Shown here piece after piece: positions 37,958 to 49,100 of a stretch of DNA of 64,000 nucleotides; the first letter of the stretch is position 1, and the number at the start of each line of letters is the position of its first letter. Source of the DNA: Sialis fuliginosa (taxonomy: Eukaryota; Arthropoda; Insecta; Megaloptera; Sialidae). The position numbers were made by a program, and so were the translations under genes. Where the stretch lies: the NCBI GenBank assembly GCA_961205875.1, contig OY540813.1, positions 15,471,001 to 15,535,000 on the forward strand, in the 5' to 3' direction. The notes beneath the pieces are model-generated. The model was not told the origin of the DNA and did not search any database. It worked only from the letters and a program-made list of their open reading frames with translations.

Positions 37958-39235
37958 ATAAAATATAAACTTAACCGATATTGCTATCATAAACGTCAAA
38001 GTTAATAAACAAATGACATTTATACCGAATTGAATTAATGAGATCACAATTACATTGAAAATGTTTACGTATATTGCTGTACTATGTGTTTTCATTTGTT
38101 TTAGAACAGTTATGCAAGGTGTTTGAGTTGGAAATTTTAAAAGTGTATAGTACTGACTAAAGTTTGTAAAGAAATATAAAAGCAATGGGTCCACATACGA
38201 ATCTTTACAGAAATGTTAATAATTTCTACCCTTCAAAAGTTATTACACTTGTTCATTGTTCCTCATATTCAGTTTTAGATTTATAAAAAGGCACGCTAGG
38301 CACCAGCCTAAGGCATCACCACAGAGGGGGCACCACAAAAAGACATTACTTTTTTTTCTTAGAACTATTTCGATTAGTAGACTTCATATTCAAATCATAT
38401 ATGTATTTAGTATTTGCATAGAACTTATAGCGTAATAGTTTCAGCACTTTTTAATGATAAGAATTATAATAAAAAATTATTACAATATTTGCAAATCGAG
38501 GTAAAAACAATATTTTAATTGAGATGTTATTACCAATAATAATAATAAATAGTATCTATATAATGTAAGCGTGAAAATTCGCCTGTTTATGCTGTATTTT
38601 ATGGGTAAAATAGCATGTTGCTAGTCAATCAAAAAACTTATATGCATTTATATTTGGTCGAGTTTAAAACATAATTCAAAATGAAAAAAACTTAATGCAA
38701 TAATTTTCTCTGAAAATTTAACAACAAACAACAAAAAGAAAAAAACTAGGGCACCGTTCACTTTAAAACCCTAGGGCACCAAAAAGTTAAATCCGGCGCT
38801 GGTCATATTAATTGCAAAACATGTTTAAAATTAATGTTTTATTTTAAGATCTTACAACTAATAAGAATTATAACATACACGTTAACAACTTTTATGTCAT
38901 TTAACAAAAATTGGTTCACATACCTTTGTTTAATGGACTTTATTATTATTATTATAATTATTATTATACACTTTATTAAACACCATAATATTTATAGTCT
39001 ATGGTTTCTAATTTTAGACTAATATAGAATATTAATATCTTTTTTGTAGTAATGATTTATACATATTGATAAGTTTTTAAATTTGTAACAATAGGTTTGT
39101 AAATAAAATATATATATAACTATTTCTTCTATAAAACATGTATTATTTTAAACAAATACAAAGTAGATTTAAAACAGTGTAGTCCTAAAAAAAATTTCCA
39201 ACATAACAGAACGTACAATAATAGTTATTTTTATA
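37958..39235. other. intergenic region between the two ChtBD2 genes
   Basis: It is about 1.3 kb with no open frame worth calling. It contains a GC-richer repeat at 38285-38805 and a (TTA)n run at 38939-38968. No obvious AATAAA lies in the first 100 nt past the stop at 39236; one lies at about 38972 on the minus strand. Confidence 0.5.
38285..38805. repeat. decayed repeat with GCACC-rich ends
   Basis: The left end reads AAAAGGCACGCTAGGCACCAGCCTAAGGCATCACC, and the right end CTAGGGCACCGTTC...CCCTAGGGCACC followed by ATCCGGCGCTGG. Repeated CTAGG.CACC words at both ends, around an AT-rich non-coding middle, suggest one decayed transposon. The family is not identified. Confidence 0.35.
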
Positions 39236-42140
39236 TCAAACACAAATATATTTTTCGTCGCAAGTTTGTGTAACGGGATTGAATAAACCTAAACTACAAA
39301 GCTCAATTACAGGTGGAGCAAGGTTCCCAGTAGTATCTATTCCACAAAAGTAGTACTGTAGACATCCTGAAGATTCAACTGGAAACATACCAACTGTAGT
39401 ACAAGAAATTTCGGAAGGACATAAATATTCTTCAGAACAAGTTTGTAACGATGGATCAAAATAATAACCTTCCGGGCATTGATACATATGTACATTCAAA
39501 TTAAGATCACAAAAAAAATATTCATTGCAATTTGATCCAACCACTGGAAATCTACCTACTTCTATACAGAGAAAAATATCCGATGTTTCAGTTGTCGTTA
39601 CACTATTATCTGGACATATATAATCACCTGAACATGTTTGGAGAACAGGGTTGAAAAATTGATCCTGTATACATTCTTCAGTAGTACTTACTAATTGCCC
39701 ATCTGCATTAACTTCACAAATGTAATATTGCTTACATGACGTATTTTCTACCGGATATTTTCCAACTGTGGTGCACATATTGTTATTTTCAGTGCAAATA
39801 TATGATGATGTACATGTTTGTAAGCTGGGATCAAATAAATATCCTGAAGGGCAGTAATAAATATATTTTTTGTTAGGTGGTATACAAAAGTAATATTCTT
39901 TACATTCGGTATTTGGCATTGGGTATCTTCCATATTTAGTACACGAATTAGTAGATAATAGTTGACTTGAAAATATCTTCGTTTTAATTTTTTTGATATC
40001 TTGAAGGTCTGTACATTTATATTTTGATGTACAATGTTGTAAATTAGGATCAAAATATGTTCCTTTTTCACAGTTTTCAATAGACCATATTAAATTATGA
40101 AAACAAAAATAAAATTGAGAACAATTAACGTTATGTTTCGAAAATCTTCCAAAATATAAACATTTAAAATCTTCTTCTGGAAACTGTCGTGTATTTTCTG
40201 AGCTAAGAGCATTAATATCAGTGCAATTTTCGTCACAAATATAATTTAAAGAACATATTTGTTTTTCTGGATCAAATAATGATTTCCCAGGACAAGTTAA
40301 TACAATATTTCTAAGTTTACCATTTACCGATCCAGTACAAAAATTATATTGTGTACATTCAGTGCAATAAACAGGAGTCTTTATTTTTACACATTCATTT
40401 TCAGTAATTAAATCTGTTGGCGTAGTTGTGATTTCATCTTCTGGACATACATATAGCATTGAGCAAATTTTCTTTACAGGATCAAATAATGAACCTTCAG
40501 GACAAGTAAGTATTTGTTTCATAAATGTTGCATTTTCATATTTAAGACATAATATGTATTTTGTACATTGTGTTCCAAATAAATATTGTTTACCTGTAGA
40601 ATCACACACTGTATTTATCGTTGATGATTTTGTAGTTTCAGTCAAAATAATATTTTCTGTTGTAACAGTTTGATTTTCTTGTACACAAGTATACTCAAGA
40701 GAACAAATCTGTTTACGTGGATCATAAAAGGTAAATTCTGAACATTGAGTAATATTTAAAACGAAACGTCCTTCATAGTTTTTAACACAAATTCCATATT
40801 TTCTGCATTCACTGTCTGGTATTGGTACTTTCCCATATCCCAAACAAAGAGGATGATCTGTTACATTTGATACAATGGGAGTGGTTGCTAGTTCGCACTC
40901 ATCAATACAAGTATATTGTATCGAACATAGTTTTGTAATAGGATTAAATAATGTTTCTAATGGACAAGAGCTAACTCTGTAATCATATTTTCCATCCTTT
41001 TGAACGCACACTATAAAATCTTTACATTGTGAACAAGGTTTCTGGAATTTACCCTCATTTTTACAAATTAAATCAACAGGTGTCTGCATGTCAGTTAAAT
41101 ATGTTGTTATTTCCGTCGACTGTATATTTTCTGGGCATGTATAGGTTAAAGAACATAGATTTTTAATAGGATCGTATAATCCAATTGGACATTTAATTTT
41201 TTTCAAAGAATATGTCTTATTTTGATTCGATACACATAAGTAATAATATTCACATTTAGAATCATTAACAGGAAACTTCGTTCCTCTTTCACATTGAAAC
41301 TCTGAACTGTTCAAACATTCAGATGTTGGTTTTATAGAACATATATCATCATTGTTGGGGTCACAGAACCCTTCTTCACACAATAACTGTTTTCCAAATG
41401 TATAATTATCTCTGCATAACTTTAAACTTTTACAACCAGTACAAATAAATTCGCGGTTTCCACACCAGTATGCTTGAGTTACTCGAATCGAAATAAATAA
41501 TGCCAACTGGAAAAAATATAATATGTTTAAGCTGCAGCTCTATACATATGTATATACATAATTGTAGTATTTGAATGCTATAAACTAATTGTAACAAGCC
41601 GTGGGTTCGAGCCTTGAGGTCCACACAACCAACTTCCCAACATGATATACTTTAATACTGATTCTTTATTGTTTCCATATAGTTTATGTTTAGTTTTCTG
41701 AAAATACTGTAACTATACTATAATGACCTTGAAACGTAAAAATATGTTAAATTTAAGATTTTGATTTTCGGACCGATTCCAATAACTTCCTAATGGTAAT
41801 TTAAAAATGTTCTCCGTTTTCAAAATTTTTACTTGATGTTTCCGTTACAAATCAAGACAAACATTTTTCATACTGTGTCTGTATTTCTGGCTGTGTGCGT
41901 GTCTGTGTATCTGTCCCCTGAATCCTTGTCATACGCATAACTCATGAATCACAAAACAAATATTAATGAAATTTGGTTGGTTGGTTGGATCTGGCTTGAG
42001 AACAGATGTTTTTTTATATTGTACAAAGTATGTTTGTACGTTATTTATTGTTCTAAATTCAAACATTTGATTTTAATAGAATTTAAGTTAAATGAATATT
42101 CATATATAAAAAAACTTACCTGAAGAATTAAAAGAAACAT
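39236..42140 (-). CDS. secreted protein with ten ChtBD2 chitin-binding domains, 763 aa, two exons
   Basis: Exon 1 is 42140-42120 (MFLLILQ, donor CAG|GTAAGT); exon 2 is 41506-39236 (acceptor TTTTTTCCAG). The phase-0 junction gives signal peptide MFLLILQLALFISIRVTQAYW. Residues about 22-63 are an atypical Cys domain shared with the gene at 34771. Ten ChtBD2 domains follow at about 71-131, 155-207, 228-281, 308-361, 379-431, 456-505, 529-578, 585-638, 654-703 and 709-762. Each has the six-Cys pattern with CP.G..FDP....C...Y.C near its end and aromatic residues before Cys3 (YYFC, YYIC), typical of chitin contact. Linkers are short and Thr-rich in the first half and nearly absent later. There are no membrane segments after the signal and no catalytic domain. 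Multi-domain proteins of this kind cross-link chitin in the peritrophic matrix or cuticle; which applies here is not visible. Domains 7-10 are very alike, suggesting recent internal duplication. Confidence 0.93.
41507..42119 (-). other. intron 1 of the ten-domain ChtBD2 gene, carrying a MITE
   Basis: This 613-nt phase-0 intron has donor GTAAGTTTT and acceptor ATTTTTTCCAG. It contains a MITE family 1 copy (41745-42010, opposite to the gene's direction of transcription). Beside it is GTGGGTTCGAGCCTTGAGGTCC at about 41601-41622, which resembles a polymerase III B box and may be a SINE remnant. Confidence 0.75.
41745..42010 (+). mobile_element. MITE family 1, copy inside an intron
   Basis: Shared blocks with 8949-9698 are TGTTCTCCG.TTTCAAAAT, TTCCGTT..AA.TCAAGACAAACA, TCTGTCCCCTGAATCCTTGTCA, ACTCATGAA.CAC and TTGGTTGG.TGG.TCTGGCTTGAG.AC. 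Both outer termini are missing. Confidence 0.6.
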
Positions 42141-42159
42141 TTTAAAATGATGAGAATGA

Positions 42160-42193
42160 TAACTATTGAAGACTGTATTCTGTATATATATAT
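42160..42193 (-). promoter_or_regulatory. candidate core promoter of the ten-domain ChtBD2 gene
   Basis: On the minus strand a TATATATATA run (42193-42183) is followed 20-30 nt later by TTCAATAG, and the start codon is at 42140. That implies a 5' leader of only about 25-30 nt. TATA-like words are frequent here, so this is weak. Confidence 0.3.
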
Positions 42194-43113
42194 CAATTCT
42201 GAAAGCTATGCCATAAAGTAATATTACTTTATTTTATAGCAGATTAATCCTGTATTATTTAAACATCAGTATCTCATTTTATAATGCATAAATAAGTAAC
42301 TTAAAAGAGATATAACTAAATTACATATTTGTTTTATTTCAAAAAAGAAACATTTTGTTCTGTTACAAACAAGTCGTTATAAACAAATGTACATACATAA
42401 ATATTACATATAAATAATAATGACAATTAATTAATTTAAATACATATATTATTATTATAATACATTTTAAAAATATAGGAAATAACAGAAATGATTTCCA
42501 AATTTACGAAAAATGGTAAATGATTGATAATGTAAATATAAATTTTGTTTTTATATGTACATATATGAAGAATAATTTGAAAACCATCCCTATTATAAAA
42601 TAAACATAACATCAAAAATGTGAAGTATGTAATACACATTACATTATTTTACAACTTTTGTATAATTATTTATCTATTTAACTACTTAGATTTTTTTCTA
42701 CAGCAGCCATATAAACAGAATATAATTTTTTTTAATGAAATTACTACTTTCAAAAAAAATTTATCTTCATACCATTATAATATTCCATACGTTCTTTTAA
42801 ATATAAATAAATATGTCATTACAAAATACTATATACAAAAATAACAATACATCACAACGCGCATTCATAAATAATACGATAACAATATATAAATATATAT
42901 ATATTACAATTACAGTTTATATAATACACAAATATATATAATTTTTAATTGGAGTAATAAGTAGTCAACATGAAATAGCAATAGTTTGCAAATATAAATA
43001 TCTAATATGTATTTTATATTGATTACTAATTATCCCAATTAAGATTAAAAAATAAATATTCACAATTAGTCATTTGTTTAAGTTATGAGAATAATAAAAA
43101 CGAGATATTAATT
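42194..43113. other. intergenic region between the ChtBD2 gene and the mucin-like gene
   Basis: It is about 0.9 kb and extremely AT-rich, with no gene. An ATTAAA-type poly(A) signal for the mucin-like gene may lie near 42946 (minus strand), but the evidence is thin. Confidence 0.45.
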
Positions 43114-46100
43114 TTAAACAGTTCGCCAATTATTTCGTACTTGAGTATGTCTACGAATTTTTTGACCGTTCTGTGTCATCCTCGGCGATTGTTGGAAATA
43201 CTGAAAACGTGGTCGTTTATACCTAAAAGTATTTTGTTCGTAACGTTTTGGTTCATGTTTAACTCTAATGGGATACATATGATATTTGAATTGTTCATTG
43301 TGTCTATCATTATTAATGTCATCATCATATCTCGAATGGTGATTATTACGATGTTTACTGTTTATATTTAAGCCTGCAATTGCATGCGACTTAGGCCTGA
43401 AAGTTCCAAAATGATTACTTTCTAGACCTGCTTCAGCATCCGCCAGGGCTTCAATTCCAGCGCCTGTTTTTGCTACTGCATGTGCATTTAAATTTCCTCT
43501 ACCGAATATTATATCTCGTTGATATTTATTTTTTAATTTCTCTATTATCTCATATATATCATTTCCACTTTGAATACCTGTTTCCTTTAAGAATGACGGA
43601 TCAGTTATAATTCTATAAAAATCTTTTTGTATATGGATTATTAAATTATTAATCAATTTGTAAACATCTAAACGCGCTTCCAGTGTGCTCAAGTACAAAT
43701 TCATAAATTTATAGTCGATTGCTCCACTACTTGGATTTAAATATTTAAATAAATATGAATCTTCACCGAAACTTTCAAGTTTTCTTAGATGTCCCAAGAA
43801 CGTTACATCAGTTGCACAGTTTTCAGTTTTTTCTAACTCAAAATCTATATTAATTTTTACACGAACTTTCATATTGTCTTCTTCGCACGTTTTATCTGTA
43901 GTAGTACTTTTAACGTGTGACTCTGGAGTTCCTGGTTTTTCAGTTTTGTCAGTTACAAATGTAATTGGAACTTCAGTTGTCATTGTACTTTGACAAGGCT
44001 CTTCTGTAGTTAATTCTTTAGGCAATTCAGTTACAAATAAAGTCGTTTTGATAGGCGTCGAAGATGGTTCAGTAGTTCTTGTTGTATTTGTTGATTCTGG
44101 TATTGTATTATGAGAAGTATGATTTGAAGAATCAGTGTAGTCAGTCGTTGATTTTGAAGTTTCTAATGGAATAATTGTTGTATCGCATGGCTCTTCAGTT
44201 GTACTAAAGTCAGTTGAAGGTTCAGTTGCATGCTTTATTGGAGTAGATGTTTCTGTATATGAGTTTGGTTGTTTTGTTGAAGGTTTTGTAGAATAATTAG
44301 TTTGAGATTGTGTCGAATATTTAGAAGATGATCCAGGTCCTTGCGTTAATGTTGTAGTGATGATAGGTGGTTCAGTAATGCTAATATTGGCTGTTGGTTC
44401 TGTTGAGCTTTCAGTTTCAGGTTTAATCGTAATAGTCGGAACTGATAAAGTACTTAAAAATGTTATTAAAGGTTGCTGATCTGTAGTTGACCCATGTATT
44501 TTGAATGAGGTCGTTTTTGTAGGTTGCGTAGACAATTCAATAGATTGGGGTGAAACTGTCGAGGTTGGCGAATCGAATGACTCTTCGGTAGTACCAAACT
44601 CTATTGGTGATTTAGTGTTATGGCTGGTAGTAAATATTTTTGGTGGTTCTGTAGAAGGAACATTTGTAATGCTATTTGTTGTAAGTAAACCAGAACTTGC
44701 AGTAGATTTCTGCGATAATTTTTCTGTGGTTTGATTATCTGAAGGTTTTGTAGATGAAGAAGTAGATTTTTTAGTTTCTTCAGGAGTACTTTGACGTGTT
44801 GATGATTTTGTTGAACTTTCCATTGGTGATTCAGCATTTACAGTGGTCGACATTATTGATGGTTTTGTAATTTTTGGTGCAGCAGAACTTTCTGTAGACG
44901 TATGCATAGATTTCATAGGTATTTCAGTTGATAGATTTTCAGAAGGATTTATAGGCGATGCAGTAGTAGTTGTAATTGGTATTTCCGTACTTGAAGTAAT
45001 TATGTTAGATGAAGTTTTAGTTGAAGCTTTAACAGTCGCTACCGAAGAACTACTAGTAGATGAATATTGTTGTTTAGTAGGTGTTTGAGTTGATGGTTCA
45101 TCGGTTAGTTTTATAGAATCAGTGATAGAAAATTTATTTATATCGTCAGCTATCGTACTTGGTGTATCGCATGATTCTTCAGTGGTATTAAAGTCTGTTG
45201 ATAATTCCGTTGTGTTCTCAATTAGAGTTTTAGTACTTTGACTAGTAATATGTTTGGTTGGTCTCTCTGTAGAAGGCTCAATTATAATTGATTCTGTAAA
45301 CGGTACGGTAGACTTTACGGTAGTTGGTTGTGATTTATCTGATCCCTTATCGATAGTACTAAGGTCTCTTGATGGTATCGTTGTACTTTCTCTTGGCTGT
45401 TCAGAAGAAGGAACATTAATAATAGTTTCTGTAATTGGTACTACAGTATTAACAGTTGGTGTTTCTGTAGATGATTTATCAAAAGGTTTTGTTGACAATG
45501 AAGTAGAAGATTTAGTTTCAATTTTTGGAGCTGATGTACTTGGTGTTGATTGTTCCGTTGTACTGTCTTTTGATATTTGTGTAGTTTTACTAACTGGTGG
45601 CATTTTAGATGATTCAACAGTACTATATTTTATCGGTTGTGCCGAAGAACTCGTAATATATGATTGCGTAGATAATGTTGGTGATTCTGTTGATGGCTTA
45701 TCAGATGGTGATTTAGTTAATATTTCAGGAATTGATGTAATTGAATCTTCACACGATTCTTCAGTAGTACTGATGGTAGTTGACGGTTGCATTGTGCTTT
45801 CTATTGAAACTAAAGTTGAAGGTGCATCTGGGGTTGGTTTAACAGAAGATTTTGTCGAAGATTTAGTTTGCATTTCTGAAACTGTCGTCGTAGTTGGTTT
45901 ATCACGAGAGTCTTCAATAGTACTGAAGTCCGTTGATAATTCCTGTTTCGGTGATATAGTTTCACTAACAACATTAGTTTTAGACATTGTATTATCTGTG
46001 GTAAGTTTTTTAGTTTGTTCTGTAGAAGTTTCTACAGTTGTTGTTTTTATAGTATGAGCTGTTATATCTTTTGGAGGTATTTCTGATGATTTAATAGAAG

Positions 46101-49100
46101 GAATTGGCGAAAATTCCGTAGATTTACTTGGTATTTCGGGAACTGCAGTGGTTGGTGTATCACAAGATTCTTCTGTTGTACTAAAGTCTGCTGATAATTC
46201 CGTTGTGCTGCTCTCTTTCGGTGTCTTTGTTGTTTCTCTAACAGTATAAATTTTAGATGTGGTAGTTTCTGTGGAAGTTTTAGACCTTTGATTAGTGGTA
46301 GGCGTTTTAGTTGGTTCTGTAAATGATTCAGCAGTTGTTGTTTTTGTTGGTAATGTAGTACTTAATGTAGTTTGTGTTGATGGTTTTGTATATTCAGTCG
46401 ATTTAGTTGGCATTTCTGAAGCTGCAGTAGTTGGTGTATCACACGATTCTTCAGTAGTACTTACATCTGTTGATGGTTCCGTTGTAATCTCTATTGGAGT
46501 ATCGGTACTTTTTATAGTGGTATGTTTTTTTGTATGTTCTATAGAAGGTAGACTAACAATTCCGATTGTACTGGGTACTGCAGTATTTAATGTCGTTAAT
46601 GTTGAAGCTTTTGTAGATGCTTCCGTACTTGGTTTATCAGAAGATTTTACTGAATATGCAGTCGAAGATGTTGTTTGTATTTCTGGAGCTGCTGTAGTAG
46701 TTGGCGTATCACAAATTTCTTCAGTTGTACTGAAATCTGGCGATGGCTCTGTACTAGTGTCTTTTGGCGTGTGTGTAATTTTATGAACATTAGGTGGTTT
46801 CGACGATACAGTTGTAGGTTCAACAGTAATAGATTTTGTAATACTTTTTCCAGTTGAAAAAGATTCTTCAATAGTACTGACATCTGGTGATAGTTCCGTT
46901 ATGCTTACTTTTGGTTGACTAGTAATAAGTTTTTCAGTTTGGACTGTAAAAGATTCTACTGTTGTTTTTGAAATTGGTATTGTTGTACTTAATGTAGTTA
47001 CTGTTGAAAGTTTTGTAGCTAATGTAGGTATTCGTGTATATGGTTTCTCAGGAGGATTCGTTGTAAATGCTGTAGATTTAGTTAGTACTTCTGGAACTGC
47101 TGTAGTTGTTGTGTCAAAAGATTCTTCAGTAATACTGATGTCTATTGATGGTTTCGTTGTACTCTCTGTTTGTATCTGTGTAATTTTACTAGCACTAGGT
47201 ATTTTTGACGACACAGTTGTAGATTCAACAGCAGCAGATTTTGTGGATTTTGTTATAGTATTGCTCGTTGATTTTGCAACTGTTGGGTTTTCAGAAGATT
47301 TTGTAGAAAAGAAAGTTGATGATTTAGTTTGTATTTCTGGAGTTGTCGTAGTAGTTGGTGTATCACAAGATTCTTCAGTGGTAATAAAGTCTGTTGATGG
47401 CTCCGTTATGCTCTCTTTTGGTTTATTTGTACTTTGACTAACAATTGGAACTTTTAATGTTGTACTTTCTATAGGAATTGTAGTAATTTGACTAGTGGTT
47501 TGCATTTTTTGTTGTTTTGATGCAGGTTCAGTGTATATTGTTTTTATTGTTGATACTACAGTGCTTGGTTTAGTCACTGTTGAATGTATTGAAGGTGATT
47601 GTGTTGAAGGTTTATCAGTATATTTTGTGGAAAATTCAGTCGAATATTTTATTTCTATTTCCGGAGTTGTCGAGGTAATTGGTGTATCACAAGATTCTTC
47701 AGTTGTACTTAAGTCTGTTGATAATTCCGTTGTGTTGCTCTCTTTCGGTGATTGTAAAGTTTCTCTACTAGTATAAATTTTAGATGTGGTAGTTTCTGTG
47801 GAAGTTTTAGCAATTGTATTATCTGTGGTAAGTTTTTTAGTTTGTTCTGTTGAAGTTTCTACAGTTATTGTTTTTATAGTATGAGCTGTTATATATTTTG
47901 AAGGTATTTCTGATGATTTAATAGAAGGAATTGTTGATAATTCCGTAGATTTACTTGGTATTTCGGGAACTGCAGTGGTTGGTGTATCACAAGATTCTTC
48001 TGTTGTATTAAAGTCTGCTGATAATTCCGTTGTGCTGCTCTCTTTCGGTGTCTTTGTTGTTTCTCTAACAGTATAAATTTTAGATGTGGTAGTTTCTGTG
48101 GAAGTTTTAGACCTTTGATTAGTGGTAGGCGTTTTAGTTGGTTCTGTAAATGATTCAGCAGTTGTTGTTTTTGTTGGTAATGTAGTACTTAATGTGGTTT
48201 GTGTTAATGGTTTTGTATATTCAGTCGATTTAGTTGGTATATCTGAAGCTGCAGTAGTTGGTGTATCACACGATTCTTCAGTAGTACTTACATCTGTTGA
48301 TGGTTCCGTTATGATCTCTATAGGAGTATCGGTACTTTTTATAGTGGTATGTTTTTTTGCTTGTTCTGTAGAAGGCTGACTAACAATACCATTTATGGTC
48401 GTTGCCTCAGTACTTGGTTTAGTCGTTGTTAAAAGCTTTTTATGTGTTTCTGTGGATGGTACATCAGAAGATTTTGTTGCAAATGCAGTCGATGTTATTT
48501 TTGACGATTCAGTAGTAGGTTCGACAGTAGTAGATTTTATAGATTGTGCTGTTGTAAACGTTGGTGTTTCTATCTTTATTTTTTCAGTGGCTCCAGTTGA
48601 AAATGAAATACCTTTTGAAGATTTTGTAGGAGCTTCTGTAGATGTTTCATCAAACGATTTTGTTGTATACACGTTAATATTTTTAGTTGATATTTTTAAA
48701 CTTGATGTTGTCATAGTATCATAAGATTCTTCTGTAGTATATACGTCTGCTGATGTTTCCGTTTTGCTTTCTTCGGGAAAATTAGTTATTAGATTTATGG
48801 TATGCGCGTTTGGTTGTTCTGTAGAAACTTCAACGATTATTGTTTTTGTAGTCGGTTCTGCAGTACTAACTTTTGCTGGTGTTGAAGGTTTTGTAAGTGT
48901 TTCAGTGAATGGTTTATTATAAGGTTTTGTTGAAAGTAAAGCAGATGGTTTAGTTTGCATTGTCGGAGATATCGTAGTAGATGGAGTATCACAAGATTCT
49001 TCAGTAGTACTAGAGTCTTTTGATGGTACCGTTATGGTTTGTTTAGCTGCTTGTGTTATTTCACTAACAGGTGGAATTTTTGACGTTGTACTTTCTACTG

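Noticed and set aside
39748-40080. 110-codon minus-strand frame within the ten-domain ChtBD2 exon
   Set aside because: It is an alternative frame of the same exon with no domain; the main frame has perfect ChtBD2 spacing.
44601-44837. Shifted-frame minus-strand open frames within the mucin exon (also 46647-46883)
   Set aside because: Leu/Gln-rich products are frame-shifted readings of the Thr/Ser repeats, wholly inside the real coding frame.
45254-46057. Long plus-strand open frame (267 codons) opposite the mucin exon, with others at 46295-46786, 47111-47437, 48122-48724, 49121-49837 and 51104-51424
   Set aside because: They are antisense to Thr/Ser codons of the repeat exon. Val/Ser/Asp-rich products are the expected mirror of ACN/TCN codons, and there are no independent start context or domain features.
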